5,965 bases of DNA from Clostridia bacterium (lineage in GTDB: Bacteria; Bacillota_A; Clostridia; Oscillospirales; CAG-272), in assembly GCA_017467225.1 (NCBI GenBank), contig JAFTSR010000040.1, positions 1 through 5,965 of the forward strand, read 5' to 3'. The translations under genes and the position numbers were made by a program. The notes beneath the pieces are model-generated. The model had not been told where the DNA came from. It saw nothing but the letters and a program-made list of their open reading frames with translations, and searched no databases. Numbering within the stretch: position 1 is the stretch's first letter; every line of letters begins with the position of its first letter. Positions 5,701 through 5,965 of the stretch are shown here, piece by piece.

Positions 5701-5965
5701 ACAATCCCGACGTGCTTCTGGCAATGAACGATGAAAGTGACCCCCACTACCTTGCCGGTATCCGCGCCGACGCCGAGGGCAATCTTCGCGGCGGTGCGCT
5801 GACCGATCTTGACGAATTCAGCGCCCTGGAGCGCGACGTCCGCGCCACGCTGCGCGCTATCGGTCAGGATATGCGTTCCGGTCGCGCAGCCAAAGCGACC
5901 GACCCCACAGCCTGCGCCTTCTGCCCTCTCAAGGGTCATTGCGCCGGCGCATCCCCCATACAATA
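2748..5965 (+). CDS. addB: AddB subunit of the AddAB helicase-nuclease (3' end at or beyond window edge)
   Basis: AddB pairs with AddA to resect double-strand DNA breaks to a Chi site and start RecA-dependent repair. I translated the frame from 2748 to the window edge and found 1072 codons with no stop. An N-terminal ATP-binding motif GSAGTGKS is at residues 7-14, and IPEQ at 35-38. The YIDSFTDFT segment is at 201-209, and the family's GLGESEFPR segment is at 591-599. A Pro/Ala-rich linker (about 691-724) leads to the C-terminal nuclease domain. That domain shows C755 in VQCPFRF, H785, GGTVDRVD (899-906), the PD-(D/E)XK core VVDYKSG with D920 and K922, and Q940 in LQLLIYL. C1056, C1059 and C1065 (C-x2-C-x5-C) complete the four iron-sulfur ligands with C755. 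All key residues seem present. B. subtilis AddB is somewhat longer, about 1166 residues. addA would be expected downstream, outside the window. Confidence 0.96.
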   Translation, partial: MLHLVLGSAGTGKSSYISSLIERDVAQGKEAYLIIPEQQANLSERTMLPHLPERAGLTFTIAGFTKLYERIAARYGGITTRPPDRALKMLLLWECMRELSPLLEEYRIPADTPPDGALIALLLQTLEELQCSAVSPSHLETAAARLPEGTPLPRKLRDIALLYATYEARIASVSESDGSDTVSQLAQLLQKHRCFVESNVYIDSFTDFTAEEYHVLQELIGSADNVTVALCCDGLTDSIPAFACAAATARRLLQISREQDVPVHYTQLRENRRTSSPELCRLERYLWDLSYQSCEDDLPLPDERGDITLLRCADIYAEAEAAALHVLHQLHRGTSYGEIAIIVRDTEAYRGVLDAALERHGIPFYFSDKTTLADKPLCRFLLSALRAVAYRFPTQDILTMTKTGLLHTSEADLDLFEQYVDTWSINGNDFLAERWVKNPDGYTDRLHERGTQILAAANRVREALIGPLLRLYTALHADPSLPSACRALYDYMAEMQLADRCAAIAEGELTAGYLKEAGETLRIYDTVTDTLAQLSAALPDVRVTPSELHAALQMLFAQSELASVPSLHDSVTIGAADTLRVENVAVCLVLGLGESEFPRAISDTGLLSEADKQQLAALDIPLDNSGELRSSRELMYVWRAMTKPSHALIVSTVAASMDGSAKSPGIAYDRLLYLFPYLKEQIMHFDLSLLHQPHADAPIASETAAPQPAPDPEGGSTDYTPHLPSPDDITPERASALLGDTLYLTQSRIQTFVQCPFRFYCTYMLQLRERQVAAIDYADSGTFFHFLLEKVLRECLDAQGHFVAPAEAEIEPLADRFVNQYLRALLASCDTDATRSARIMHLFSRLRALALVLLRDVLGELSHSKFLPSAFELRIGARSPDAPAPYCIDLDDGSRILLGGTVDRVDAYTQDGKLYLRVVDYKSGSKSFSLDDVRKGFNLQLLIYLFALCRAGESGATPLPAGALYISTKEVNGVVHTERSCLLLDNPDVLLAMNDESDPHYLAGIRADAEGNLRGGALTDLDEFSALERDVRATLRAIGQDMRSGRAAKATDPTACAFCPLKGHCAGASPIQ

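Overview
The window looks like chromosomal DNA of a Bacillota bacterium, most likely a GC-rich Clostridia lineage of the kind common in gut communities. Three things suggest this: an AddB-type (not RecB-type) recombination nuclease, a membrane-anchored HtrA with a long hydrophilic Asn/Pro-rich cytoplasmic head, and AGGAGG-type ribosome binding sites. Coding DNA is GC-rich, with codons such as CTG, GCC and CGC dominating. The single regulatory gap is clearly AT-rich. Placement below class level is not supported.

The layout is two divergent transcription units around one gap of about 205 bases (2543-2747). Leftward, on the minus strand, runs a compact operon: an HtrA/DegP-family serine protease (1070-2542), an OmpR-family response regulator (352-1044, 25 bases downstream), and a sensor histidine kinase whose start codon overlaps the regulator stop codon (from 352, leaving the window at base 1). 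Rightward, on the plus strand, addB fills 2748 to the window end in one unbroken frame of 1072 codons. It encodes the B subunit of the AddAB helicase-nuclease, complete through its C-terminal iron-sulfur cysteines. The last two bases of the window are TA, so the stop codon may be cut by the window edge.

The minus-strand genes make sense as an envelope or secretion stress module. The kinase would sense a condition outside the membrane, the regulator would be phosphorylated at Asp52, and the HtrA protease would clear or refold damaged exported proteins. This resembles CssRS-HtrA in Bacillus subtilis, but orthology is not claimed.

The gap is the most interesting part. Upstream of htrA are two tandem 11-base direct repeats (2605-2626) ending 11 bases before a TATAAT -10 element. 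This is the geometry of PhoB/OmpR-family activated promoters and suggests that the regulator controls its own operon. Closer to addB, a perfect 12-base inverted repeat (2684-2711) carries an identical extended -10 element on each strand. Each has a TTG-type -35 at 17 bases, forming a symmetric, mutually exclusive bidirectional promoter for addB and the htrA operon. No RNA genes, mobile elements, CRISPR arrays or intrinsic terminators were found. There is no stretch above 300 bases without a gene.
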